A stretch of 64,000 bases of DNA from Acidovorax sp. GBBC 1281 (GTDB lineage Bacteria; Pseudomonadota; Gammaproteobacteria; Burkholderiales; Burkholderiaceae_C), in NCBI RefSeq assembly GCF_028473645.1, contig NZ_CP097269.1, positions 4,172,001-4,236,000 on the forward strand, in the 5' to 3' direction. Shown in pieces: positions 45,039 to 53,349 of the stretch. Both the position numbers and the translations under genes were made by a program. Below the pieces are notes generated by a model. The model was not told where the DNA came from and did no database searches. It worked only from the letters and a program-made list of their open reading frames with translations. Within the stretch, counting starts at the first letter, position 1. Each line of letters starts with the position of its first letter.

Positions 45039-45788
45039 TCAATCCTTGGGCTGCGGCAAGGTGAATGCCAGCGTCGCAGAGAAGCCGTCCTCGTCAGCCT
45101 CAGTGCGGTCGGTGCGTTCACGAGTATGGTTGGCCTTGATCACGTTCAAACCGCTGCTTCCCAGGCGCACTTGTACGCGTCCATTCGCGTCCGTCTTGAG
45201 TACCTTTCCATGGGTATCCCCAATATAGTCCGCCCGCACCATGGCGCCCACCAGTGGGCGTCCCTCAAACAACACTTGCACCGCGAGCCGCTCGCCCCGC
45301 TTGACGGACAGAGGATCCGCCAGCGGCACTATTTCCAGCGGCAGTCCGAATGGCTGCGCGGGCCCACCGGCTATGGGCCTCAGTACGGTGGTGGTGTACA
45401 TCATGTAGTAGCCCGACTTCTTGGCCGCTGGCACCTGTGAACGTGGCCCCGACACCCATTTGCCGTCAGTTCCCCGGCTCCAATACCCGTCTTCAAAAGC
45501 CAGGGCTACGGCGGCCACATCCGGGCTCGCATCAACCAGTACGTTGCGAGACTGGGGCTTGAGCGCAACGGTCAAGGACGAGCCGTCGGCTGCCCGGCCT
45601 TGTACGCTTTTGACAGCCTGCGCCTGGTACTCGTCGTCCACAGGCCCCTCGCCGAGCACCAGGGCCCACTGACCCGTCCGCTGCGCCACCCAGACACCGT
45701 GCGCCTGAGCAGCGAGAGGTCCAAGCGCGCCCGCTGCGAGCAGCGCTAAACGTAGCAGGTAGCGCATTGCGCCAGCAGCTTTCATCAT
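45039..45788 (-). CDS. DUF4198-domain periplasmic protein
   Basis: 249 residues with a signal peptide ending AAQAHGVWVA. The mature part contains a C-terminal beta-sandwich region (RGERLAVQVLFEGRPLVGAMVRADYIGD, KTDANGRVQVRL) characteristic of DUF4198 proteins. These often accompany TonB-dependent metal or heme receptors. It lies 11 bp after the receptor gene and is probably co-transcribed. An ATG at 45788 gives the proper signal peptide. Confidence 0.82.
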   Translation of the reverse strand: MMKAAGAMRYLLRLALLAAGALGPLAAQAHGVWVAQRTGQWALVLGEGPVDDEYQAQAVKSVQGRAADGSSLTVALKPQSRNVLVDASPDVAAVALAFEDGYWSRGTDGKWVSGPRSQVPAAKKSGYYMMYTTTVLRPIAGGPAQPFGLPLEIVPLADPLSVKRGERLAVQVLFEGRPLVGAMVRADYIGDTHGKVLKTDANGRVQVRLGSSGLNVIKANHTRERTDRTEADEDGFSATLAFTLPQPKD

Positions 45789-45799
45789 GTCGATTCTCC

Positions 45800-48235
45800 T
45801 CAGAAGTTGCTGGTCAGGGACAGACGCACGGTGCGCGGCTGGGCCATTCCCACCGTGCCGTACACCACCGACTCCCAATAGCGCTTGTTGGTCGCGTTCT
45901 GCACGGCCAGGCGCACGACAGAGGATTTGCCCATGATGCGGGTGCTGTAGGCAGCACCCAGGTCCCAGCGGCCGAAGCTGCCCACCATGACCGAGTTGGC
46001 ACCATCCAGCGGACGGTTGCCCATGTGGTAGTAGCCTGCATTCACCGAAAGGCCGGGCACGGCCGCGACGCGGTAGTCAAGGAAGGCGCTTGCCTGGAAA
46101 CGTGCCACATTGTCAGGACGCTTGCCGTCCACATTGGCATCCCCCGTCCCGTGCTGGGCGGCATCGATCCAGGCGACGCCGAGGATGCCGCTCAGTTGGC
46201 GCGTGATGCCGCCATTGGCGGCGAACTCCACACCGCGGTGGCGCTGGCGGCCCTGGGTCTTGAACAGGTTGTCGATGGCGCTTACGGCCTGCAATTGCTT
46301 ATCGATATCAAAGACCGCGGCCGTCAGCATGAGGCCAGGCACCACGCTCGACTTCACACCCACCTCGTACTGGGTACTCGTGATCGGATCCAGGCGCTGA
46401 TAAGGGTTGCTGGACCAGCCGGGCGCATAGGCGCCCTGCTCGAAGCCCTTGGTGTAGGTGGCGTACACGGTGGTGTGCGATGCCGGCTTGAATAGCACGC
46501 TGGCCGTGGGCACCGTGGTGGTGGTGGCATAGTGCAGACGCACACCGCTGTCGGGATAGTCGCGTGGCTTGTCGTTCACGTAGTCGATGTAGCGCGCACC
46601 CAGCAGCACGGACCAGCGGTCCGACAGCGCCACCGTGTCGCTCACGAACAGGCTGTGCTGGATCGAGTGTGCCGTGGGCAGGCCGGTATCCAGCGGCAGG
46701 CCTGGGTCGGGCACGCCGCGTGGGCGGTAGATGTTGCCGATGGCGTCGGGCAGGCGTGTGTAAGGCCCTTCGGGATAGTCCATCTTGGAGTAGCTGTATC
46801 CCGAGACCACCTCGTGCCGCAGCCCTGCGGTCTCGAAGCGGCCGGTAGCGAAGAACTGGCCCGATATCACGCGGTACTCCTCGCCCTCGTACGAAATGCC
46901 GCCGTCAAGTACGTTGCTGTTGGCCGCCACCGAATAGGCGTTGTTGAACAGCGCGTTGCGCTTGGTGGAGCCATAGCCGAACTGCCCGGTGAGTGTCCAG
47001 TCGGTGTTGAGTGCGTAGTCCAGTCGCGAGCCGACGTTCCAGCTGCGAGAGCGGTAGCGGCCCCAGGGCTGACCGATCAGCGTGCGCGGATCGATGCTGG
47101 CGGCAGGTACCAGTGATCCATCAGGCCGCGGGCCCAGGCTGGCGCTGGCCGACTGTGCCTTCTCCTGGTAGTCGAAGTCCAATTGCAGCATGGTGTCGCG
47201 GCCAAGCTTGAAATCCATGGCACCGCTGATAAATTCGCGCTGCAGATCGCCAGGGTGGGTGAAGTTGCCGACCTTTTCCTTGGCGACATTGAGGCGGTAA
47301 CCCATGCTGCCGTCGCCGATGGGGCCACCGGCGTCCAGGCTGGTGTAGTAGCCCTTTTGCGTGCGCAACTCGCCGGTCACGCTGAGCAGGTGATCGCGCG
47401 TGGGCCGCTTTGTCACGTAGTTCACGAGGCCGCTGGGATCGCCCACGCCATAGAGAAAGCCCGAGACGCCCTTGAGCACGTCGATGCGCTCCTTGTTCTC
47501 CAGCGGCACATCGGCATAGACGTTGGCCAGCAAGCCGTCGCGGCGCACGTTGTTGAAGGTGTTGGCGGAAAACCCGCGCACGGCCACGCCATCGAACGAG
47601 GCTGCATAGGTCACGGCGCTGACCGACGGGTCGTTCTTGAGCACGTCGAGCGCCGTGCGCGCGCGCTGGCTTTGCACAGTGTCGGTGCTGTAGGAGCCGA
47701 TGGAGAAAGGAACGTCCTGTGTATCGCGCACGCCTAGCGCACCGGCGTTGACATCGGGGGTTTCATACAGTCGAGGCGCGCTGGCCGTAACGATGACCGG
47801 TGGCAACACGGTAGCGGCCTCTGCCACCGGTGTTGCCGACTGGGGCGCTGAAGTGCTGCCGCGCCGTGTCAACACATAGCCACCGCCCTGCTCCACCGCA
47901 ACCAGCCCCGTGCCCTGCAAGAGCACAGCCAGAGCCTCGGGAACCGCGTGGTTGCCGCGCACCCCAAGGGTTTGCAGGCCGGCAGTCATGTCCGTTGGAA
48001 AAGACAGCAGGATGCCTGCCTCTCGGCCAAGACGGTTGAGCGCGGCCTCCAGCGGTCCGGCGGGAATGTCGTAGGCCCTGCGTGCAGCAGGGGCCGCGGT
48101 CGCTGTCTTGTCGGCCGCCAGGGCCAGGCCTGGCAGCAATGCGGTAGCCGCAAAGGCCTGCCCAATGGCACAGACCAGCACACTGCGTGCGTACCGACGA
48201 ACGGATGGCCTGCTGGCCGGGTGATATGGTCCCAT
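45800..48235 (-). CDS. TonB-dependent siderophore receptor with signalling (STN) domain, FecA-like
   Basis: 811 residues. A signal peptide ends LALAAD. An N-terminal STN domain (about residues 50-115) has YDIPAGPLEAALNRLGREAGI. The plug follows (VPFSIGSYSTDTVQSQRA, VAVRGFSANTFNNVRRDGL, IDVLKGVSGFLYGVGDPSGLVNYVTKRP), then a complete 22-strand barrel ending NKRYWESVVYGTVGMAQPRTVRLSLTSNF with terminal Phe. The STN domain couples ligand binding to FecR/FecI, encoded just upstream. Confidence 0.93.
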   Translation of the reverse strand: MGPYHPASRPSVRRYARSVLVCAIGQAFAATALLPGLALAADKTATAAPAARRAYDIPAGPLEAALNRLGREAGILLSFPTDMTAGLQTLGVRGNHAVPEALAVLLQGTGLVAVEQGGGYVLTRRGSTSAPQSATPVAEAATVLPPVIVTASAPRLYETPDVNAGALGVRDTQDVPFSIGSYSTDTVQSQRARTALDVLKNDPSVSAVTYAASFDGVAVRGFSANTFNNVRRDGLLANVYADVPLENKERIDVLKGVSGFLYGVGDPSGLVNYVTKRPTRDHLLSVTGELRTQKGYYTSLDAGGPIGDGSMGYRLNVAKEKVGNFTHPGDLQREFISGAMDFKLGRDTMLQLDFDYQEKAQSASASLGPRPDGSLVPAASIDPRTLIGQPWGRYRSRSWNVGSRLDYALNTDWTLTGQFGYGSTKRNALFNNAYSVAANSNVLDGGISYEGEEYRVISGQFFATGRFETAGLRHEVVSGYSYSKMDYPEGPYTRLPDAIGNIYRPRGVPDPGLPLDTGLPTAHSIQHSLFVSDTVALSDRWSVLLGARYIDYVNDKPRDYPDSGVRLHYATTTTVPTASVLFKPASHTTVYATYTKGFEQGAYAPGWSSNPYQRLDPITSTQYEVGVKSSVVPGLMLTAAVFDIDKQLQAVSAIDNLFKTQGRQRHRGVEFAANGGITRQLSGILGVAWIDAAQHGTGDANVDGKRPDNVARFQASAFLDYRVAAVPGLSVNAGYYHMGNRPLDGANSVMVGSFGRWDLGAAYSTRIMGKSSVVRLAVQNATNKRYWESVVYGTVGMAQPRTVRLSLTSNF

Positions 48236-48326
48236 GTTGTCGTCCCAAGGAATGTTGGAAAAGTGATTCGCTCACCTCCCATGTCCCGCGAGAACGCGAA
48301 AGAGACCACCTGTTCCGAAAATTACT

Positions 48327-49382
48327 TCAGGCGCCTGTTGAGCGAGGGATCACGCGCACCCAGTAGCGCGTGAAGTAAAGAACCCGCACGGGCAGCGTGC
48401 TTTGCAGTACTTCCAGGATCCGGTCCGTGTCGACCAACGGATAACTGCCCGAGACACGCTGCTCCGCCACCGCTGGGTCGCAGTCAATGCGACCGGGGCG
48501 GTGACGGGCCAGTTCGGTCAGGAAATCAGCAAGGCGCATCCCCCCTGCCAACAGCATGCCGTCCATCCAGGCAATGTCGGACTCCTGCGCGGCAACAGGC
48601 CGCCTGATCGAATCACGGGTCAGCCGTGTCTGCTCGCCCGCGCGCAGCGTAAGGGCTTGGCCATCGGCATCGTGCGGCTGTATTGCCACCGCACCTTCGT
48701 AGACAGCCACCCGGCTGCTGCCATCCTGCAAATGTACGGAGAACTTTGTGCCTAGCGGTCGCAACTCGCCATGCGCCGTCTCCACCACAAAGGGCAGCCC
48801 GGCGAAAGCGCCTTCGTGACCGGTGGTGACTGCAACCTCGCCGCTGACCAGGCGCAGCCGCCGTTCGGTGGAGCCCATCTGCACACTCAGGGCCGTGCCA
48901 GTGTTAAGTGCCACCATGCTGCCATCGGCCAAGCGCACTGTCCGCCGCTCGCCCACGCCGGTGCGTTCATCAGCCAGCCACTGTTGCCAGGGTGTCGCTT
49001 CGCGGTGTACCAACCAGGTACCGCTTCCTGCGAACAGCAGCACGGCCAGGGCCTTCACGCCTGTGCGACGGCGAAGAGAACGCGGAGATGCCAGCGCTGC
49101 GTGCGCAAGGACTGAGGCAGCCGAAACAGACTCCAACCGACCGTTGACGGCTTCGATATGACGCCAAGCTCGGTCATGATCAGGGTGCTGCTGCCGCCAA
49201 TCATTCAGGCCTCTGCGGGTCGCATTGGTGGCGCTCCCTGACTGCAAGTCCACCAGCCATTCCACAGCTTGGCGAGCGACTTGCGGCGAAATTCCTTCGG
49301 GCCGGAATGGCAGGCGCACGGCCGCATCGACTGCCGTACTCGGCAGCTCGATATCTCGTTCCTGGTGTGCGTCCAGACCCAT
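48327..49382 (-). CDS. fecR: FecR-type anti-sigma regulator
   Basis: 351 residues: an N-terminal DUF4880-like cytoplasmic part (ISPQVARQAVEWLVDLQSG), one TM near 135-150 (VKALAVLLFAGSGTWLV) and a periplasmic FecR domain (GERRTVRLADGSMVALNTGTAL). A C-terminal STN-like/DUF4974 segment is present. It relays the receptor signal to the sigma factor. Start chosen at ATG 49382, 17 bp past fecI; the longer frame overlaps fecI. Confidence 0.9.
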   Translation of the reverse strand: MGLDAHQERDIELPSTAVDAAVRLPFRPEGISPQVARQAVEWLVDLQSGSATNATRRGLNDWRQQHPDHDRAWRHIEAVNGRLESVSAASVLAHAALASPRSLRRRTGVKALAVLLFAGSGTWLVHREATPWQQWLADERTGVGERRTVRLADGSMVALNTGTALSVQMGSTERRLRLVSGEVAVTTGHEGAFAGLPFVVETAHGELRPLGTKFSVHLQDGSSRVAVYEGAVAIQPHDADGQALTLRAGEQTRLTRDSIRRPVAAQESDIAWMDGMLLAGGMRLADFLTELARHRPGRIDCDPAVAEQRVSGSYPLVDTDRILEVLQSTLPVRVLYFTRYWVRVIPRSTGA

Positions 49383-49398
49383 CGCTGGAACAGATCGC

Positions 49399-49914
49399 TC
49401 AGTCTGTACCCAGCGCGAAGTAGCACTGGGTTGCCGCGCGTACGAGATGGCGCTTGACGGTAGTGACAGAGATACCCAGTTCGGCCGCGATCTCGGCATG
49501 GGCCATGCCATCGAGCTGGGAGTGCAGAAAGGCTCTCTTGGCAAGGGTTGGCAAACCGTCCAGCCGGCGGTCGATTTCCACCAGGGTTTCGAGCAAGATG
49601 GCACGCTCTTCAGGGGAAGGCACCAGCGCCTGAGGAGCTTGGGCCAGCGCATCAAGGTACGCACGCTCGATCTGCTCACGCCGCCAGTGGTTGGCCAGCA
49701 CCCGCTGGGCCACGGTGGTCAGAAAGGCACGCGGCTCACGCAGTGCGGCCAGTGGCTCATCGCGCGCCAGCAGACGCACAAAGGTGTCCTGTGCGAGATC
49801 GGCCGCCCGGTGCGAGCAACTGAGCTTGCGGCACAGCCACGCGTACAGCCAACCATGGTGGCCGGCGTAGAGCGCGCGCACATCCTCCAGTAGAACCGTC
49901 TGAGCGGCCGTCAT
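49399..49914 (-). CDS. fecI: FecI-type ECF sigma factor
   Basis: 171 residues: sigma-70 region 2 (LYAGHHGWLYAWLCRKLSCSHRAADLAQDTFVRLL) and region 4 (LPTLAKRAFLHSQLDGMAHAEIAAELGISVTTVKRHL). It directs transcription of the downstream receptor operon when iron-siderophore binds. The ATG at 49914 gives a normal FecI length. Confidence 0.92.
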   Translation of the reverse strand: MTAAQTVLLEDVRALYAGHHGWLYAWLCRKLSCSHRAADLAQDTFVRLLARDEPLAALREPRAFLTTVAQRVLANHWRREQIERAYLDALAQAPQALVPSPEERAILLETLVEIDRRLDGLPTLAKRAFLHSQLDGMAHAEIAAELGISVTTVKRHLVRAATQCYFALGTD

Positions 49915-49961
49915 GGCATTGTTCCTTTGAAGCAAAACGCCAGAAACCCCGGCGGCTAAAT

Positions 49962-49980
49962 GCAAATGCGAAGTATTCTT
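49962..49980. promoter_or_regulatory. Putative Fur box upstream of fecI
   Basis: GCAAATGCGAAGTATTCTT matches about 11 of 19 Fur consensus positions, 48 bp upstream of the fecI start in an AT-rich stretch. Fur control of fecI is the usual arrangement. Confidence 0.45.
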
Positions 49981-50057
49981 ATTGTAGTGCTACTCATTCA
50001 AAATGGTGTTGTGACCCCTTGGTCGTCGAACCACGATGGGTTAGCTAAAGCTGGGCG

Positions 50058-51146
50058 CTAGTGGTGTGAACCGGAAGTTCGTATGCAGAACTCTGCAACG
50101 GACTGAAGGATTTGATCGGCCGTCTTGGTCCAGACGAAGGGCTTGGGATTGACGTTGTTGGTAGCCACGTAGGCGCGGATGGCGTTCTCCAGGGCGCGGG
50201 TCGAGGGGAATCTCCCGCGCTTGAGCCGACGCGCCGTGAGGATCGAGAACCAGCATTCCACCAGGTTGATCCAAGAGGCCGAGGTGGGCGTAAAGTGCAG
50301 GTGCACACGCGTATGCCTGAGCAGCCAGCGCTGGATGATCGGGCTCTTGTGGGTGCTGGCATTGTCGAGCACGAGATGCAGTTCGAACTCCGCGGGCGTG
50401 GCACGTTCGACGGTCTGCAGGAAGTGACGGAACTCCACGCTGCGATGACGTCGGTGGACCTCGGCGATGACCGTGCCGGCCTTGACATCGAGGGCGGCAA
50501 AGAGGTCTGTCGTGCCGTGTCTCAGGTAGTCATGCGTGTGGCGCTCCGGCTGGCCCGGTTGCATGGGTATGGCCGGAGCGGTATCACTGTGGGCCTGGAT
50601 GGAGGGCTTCTCGTCCACGCACAGCACCAGAGCGCGCTCGGGTGGATGCAAGTACAACCCCACGATGTCACGCACCTTGTCGACGAAGTACGGGTCGGTG
50701 GAGAGCTTGAAGCCTTCGGTGCGATGCGGCGCCAATGCAAAGGCACGCCAGATGCGCGAGATGGTGGTCTGGCTCAGTCCCAGATGAGCGGCGAGCGTAC
50801 GGGTGGACCAATGGGTGGCATTCTCTGGCACGGTCTCCAGCGTCGTGGTGATCACGGCCTCGACCTGCTCGTCCAGGATCGTGCGCGGAGCGCCTGAGCG
50901 GGGTGCATCGTCGAGGCCGGCAATGCCATGCTGGGCAAAGCGCCGACGCCACTTCGACACCGTCATCAGGCTCAAACCCATGGCTTCGGCAATCGCCGTG
51001 TTGGTCGCTGCTGAATCGGCACAGGCCAGCACGATGCGTGCTCGCAGCGCCAAGGCCTGGGCGGTCTTGCGACGGCGTGACCAACCGAGCAACACAGCTC
51101 GGTCGGCTTCGCTCAACTCGATAGCAACGGCATGCGGTCGGGCCAT
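50058..51146 (-). CDS. IS630-family transposase (second type)
   Basis: 362 residues from ATG 51146 (MARPHAVAIELSEADRAVLL). An N-terminal HTH (AIAEAMGLSLMTVSKWRRRF) and DDE residues in LVLCVDEKPSIQ, LVLDNASTHKSP and SASWINLVECWFS are present. It differs clearly from the other IS630 transposase in the window. The stop TAG is again completed by the TA duplication and a host base. Confidence 0.93.
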   Translation of the reverse strand: MARPHAVAIELSEADRAVLLGWSRRRKTAQALALRARIVLACADSAATNTAIAEAMGLSLMTVSKWRRRFAQHGIAGLDDAPRSGAPRTILDEQVEAVITTTLETVPENATHWSTRTLAAHLGLSQTTISRIWRAFALAPHRTEGFKLSTDPYFVDKVRDIVGLYLHPPERALVLCVDEKPSIQAHSDTAPAIPMQPGQPERHTHDYLRHGTTDLFAALDVKAGTVIAEVHRRHRSVEFRHFLQTVERATPAEFELHLVLDNASTHKSPIIQRWLLRHTRVHLHFTPTSASWINLVECWFSILTARRLKRGRFPSTRALENAIRAYVATNNVNPKPFVWTKTADQILQSVAEFCIRTSGSHH

Positions 51147-51223
51147 GATGTGCTCCCGGGCTGCAAAAAACAGCCGCCAGAAACACATCATAGAAGTTCA
51201 TGCGAATCTCTGGTGCACACCAC
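50061..51223 (-). mobile_element. IS630-family element (second type), 1163 bp
   Basis: Inverted ends begin GTGGTGTGAACCGGAAG and GTGGTGTGCACCAGAGA. TA duplications lie at 50059-50060 and 51224-51225; the target was CTAG. One intact transposase. It sits between fecI and the IS5 deletion derivative. Confidence 0.93.
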
Positions 51224-51273
51224 TAGAACACTCGCTCTGCCGCAGTGAGGAATGCTTGCACATGCTTAGCGGC

Positions 51274-52080
51274 GGCTTTGTTGCACAAAGCGATGCAGCT
51301 CGCTGGTAGTCTGACCAGATGAGTGAAGGCAAGAAGATGCGGACCCGCTACCGCACGACAAACTGGGCACAGTACAACGCGGCATTGAAGGCCCGTGGAT
51401 CGCTGACGATGTGGCTGGATAGGGGGATGCAGTGGCTGGCTGAGCCCAAAGGCAAACGCGGTCGCAACCAAACGTTCTCGGATGCCGCGATCCAGTTCTG
51501 TCTGAGCATCAAGTGCCTGTTTGGTCAGCCCCTTCGCCAAGCGCTTGGCATGGTCCAAAGCCTGCTCAAGCTGGCTGGGGTGAACTGGCCGGTCCCTGAC
51601 TTCAGCACGGTCTGTCGGCGCCAAAAGGATCTGCAAGTCCAACTGAACTACCAGCCGAGGAGCTCACCGCTGCACCTGCTGGTGGACAGCACAGGCATTA
51701 AGTTCCTGGGAGAAGGTGAATGCAAGCGCAAAAGGCACGGGGCCGAATACCGGCGCGAATGGCGTAAGGTTCATTTGGGCATCGATGCTCAGACACTGGA
51801 GATCCGGGCCATCGAGGTCACCAGCAACGCCATTGGAGATGCGCCCATGCTGCCGCAGTTGCTGGCGCAAATGACCAAGATGCACTGCTTCAAGCGCTTG
51901 GGCGAGCGGGTCATGGCACGAACGTTTGAGCGTCAGGTGGTTGAGCTGCATGTCCGAGTTGCGCTGCTGAACCGGTTCAGCCAGCTTGGACGGCCTGAAA
52001 CCGTCGCGGTGGCGGCTGTGGCATGAGTGCGCCTGGGGCTGGGGTCATAACGCGCTCGATTCGGTTTGTGCAACAAAGCC
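51274..52080 (+). mobile_element. IS5-family deletion derivative (807 bp)
   Basis: Both ends carry GGCTTTGTTGCACAAA inverted repeats like the other IS5 copies, but the element is 243 bp shorter than the expected 1050 bp. It is a related but distinct IS from the copy at 21119. No clear target duplication is seen. Its right end truncates the neighbouring ICE-type gene. Confidence 0.85.
51319..52026 (+). pseudogene. IS5 transposase lacking two catalytic residues
   Basis: 235 residues against 316 in the intact relative. The fusion point is LLAQ-MTKMHCFKRL: 81 codons carrying the second Asp (GAYDTR) and the Glu (RRSLVE) of the DDE triad are gone in frame. The first Asp (LLVDSTGIKF) remains. It cannot catalyse transposition, but could be moved in trans. 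Confidence 0.88.
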
Positions 52081-52833
52081 ATCCCAAACACGAAGCCAAA
52101 ACGGCGACATCGACGCAGTGCTGCGTTGGCGTATCACTTCGCTCTTGCGGGGGTCAATTCCGAGACTTGTTCGCATTCGCGTAATCGCCTGTTGAATCAG
52201 CAACATCTGATCGCTTTCAGGCAAATCCAGCCGTACACGAACATACATCTCCTGCGCCGCTTGGTAACGTCGGATAACCTTGGGCGCATTCATGCCGACG
52301 GATGATAGGTCTTCCAGGCTATCAACGACCGCCGACGCGTGAGCCTGGCTCGGTTGAAATAACAGCGTCAAGCTGAGATCATGTGCGCGCGTATCAGGGT
52401 CAGGCAGTGATGCAAGGCCCCAGGCCTTTGTGGCAAACCATGTGCCGTGTACGACCTTCCAGCATCCATCAGCTTGTCTGTCCACGTAGTCGCCCAGCAG
52501 TTCGCCGTCGAGCTGCCGCGGCTCACAATAGTGCTGATGGACGGGAAACGTTCGCCATGCCGGAATTTGGAAATCTTCATCTGTGAGTACCGGACGGCCT
52601 CCAACGAATCCGCGCTGGTCAAGTAAGCCGTAGTGGGCGAGGCGGGTTTGATAAAGCCGGTATCTCGGTGAGCGGCGAATGATCTCCCATGCCAAACGGA
52701 GGTAATCCTGACCGCTCCAAAGGGACTCAGGCTTAAGTGCGGGATATTCATTGGCGCTCTGCCAATTCGCACCCGGGCCACTCTTCCCGTCGAATTCGAG
52801 GGCATCGATAGCGGGGGTGGACGTTGCCAACAT
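52081..52833 (-). pseudogene. ICE-type DUF6499/DUF2285-like protein, C-terminus replaced by IS
   Basis: From ATG 52833 about 250 residues remain. The N-terminal pattern YPALKPESLWSGQDYLRLAWEIIRRSPRYRLYQ resembles DUF6499/DUF2285 regulators found near the ends of Tn4371- and ICE-type elements. The C-terminus reads into the IS5 end at 52080, adding about 12 foreign residues. The ATG is only 9 bp beyond the intron-bearing tRNA. Family assignment is by eye. Confidence 0.55.
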
Positions 52834-52841
52834 TAAAGGAG

Positions 52842-53167
52842 TGGTAGGCCGTGTTGGACTTGAACCAACGACCAAAGGATTCAGGTTTGCGCGAGTTTCC
52901 CCGCTCCCTGGACTATCTCACCGCCCCCAGCCGAACTGGTGGGGCGCCGGGCGCTATTGGGTGGTTATTGGACGACTTCCTCACACCCTAGTCTCTGCAC
53001 CTTCCCGCCTACCGATCTTTCGACCTGTCTTCGGCGGGCTTGGCTCAAGGTTGCCACGGCCTACGCCGACAGGTTTCCTTGAATTCACCCAGTTTTTCCA
53101 ACGAGGATTACTCCCCATGGTCACCATTTGATGAGTCCTCTGCTCTAACCAACTGAGCTAACGGCCC
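52842..53167 (-). tRNA. tRNA-Ile(CAU) interrupted by a group I intron
   Basis: The minus-strand exons are 53167-53131 (GGGCCGTTAGCTCAGTTGG ... GACTCAT) and 52881-52842 (AATCCTTTGGTCGTTGG ... GGCCTACCA). Joined they form a 77-nt tRNA with CAU anticodon, encoded CCA and perfect D-, anticodon- and T-stems; the acceptor stem has one terminal G-U pair. The body matches tRNA-Ile2, whose C34 is modified to lysidine to read AUA, rather than tRNA-Met. It is clearly not a duplicate of the split tRNA-Ile at the island ends: acceptor and T stems differ. It is the only complete tRNA-Ile(CAU) in the window. Confidence 0.93.
52882..53130 (-). ncRNA. Self-splicing group I intron (IC3-like), 249 nt
   Basis: It lies between U and AA of the anticodon loop, directly after CAU, the same position as the Azoarcus tRNA-Ile(CAU) intron. 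Core signatures are present in order: GUGA guide pairing to exon UCAU with a U-G wobble; GGGTGAATTCAAGGAAACCT (P3/P4); TGGCAACCTTGAGCCAAGCC (P5/P4); GGTGCAGAGACTAGGGTG (P7 5' strand); GATAGTCCAGGGAGC (P7 3' side). It ends in a terminal G. No endonuclease ORF, so it should splice but not home. Confidence 0.95.
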
Positions 53168-53289
53168 ACTTCCTTTCACAACTTGCGCCACCGCGCCGGT
53201 AGCAACGCGGTAGCAAATCGCCGAACTCTATGAACGGCAATCTTGGGCGCTCACTCGGCAGCATGTGTCATTAATGCCACAGACCACTT
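53168..53289. other. Right-end island DNA with short repeats
   Basis: 122 bp between the intron-bearing tRNA and the right attachment core. It contains CGGTAGCAACG directly followed by CGGTAGCAAAT (around 53199-53219), possibly integrase arm-binding repeats. No coding frame recognised. Confidence 0.4.
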
Positions 53290-53330
53290 GATTATGAGTC
53301 CTCTGCTCTAACCAACTGAGCTAACGCCCC
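53290..53330 (-). pseudogene. 5' half of a disrupted tRNA-Ile(CAU); island attachment site (right)
   Basis: Minus-strand sequence GGGGCGTTAGCTCAGTTGG through GAGGACTCATAATC: acceptor 5' strand, full D-arm and anticodon-arm 5' side with CAU. After AATC the sequence departs from tRNA. The matching 3' half (acceptor ACGCCCT) is at 7432-7476. The shared core is GATTATGAG. Confidence 0.88.
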
Positions 53331-53349
53331 CCGCGTCAATTGTATGTGC

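Noticed and set aside
52751..53131. 126-residue plus-strand ORF
   Set aside because: It is antisense to the intron-containing tRNA and carries no recognisable protein features.
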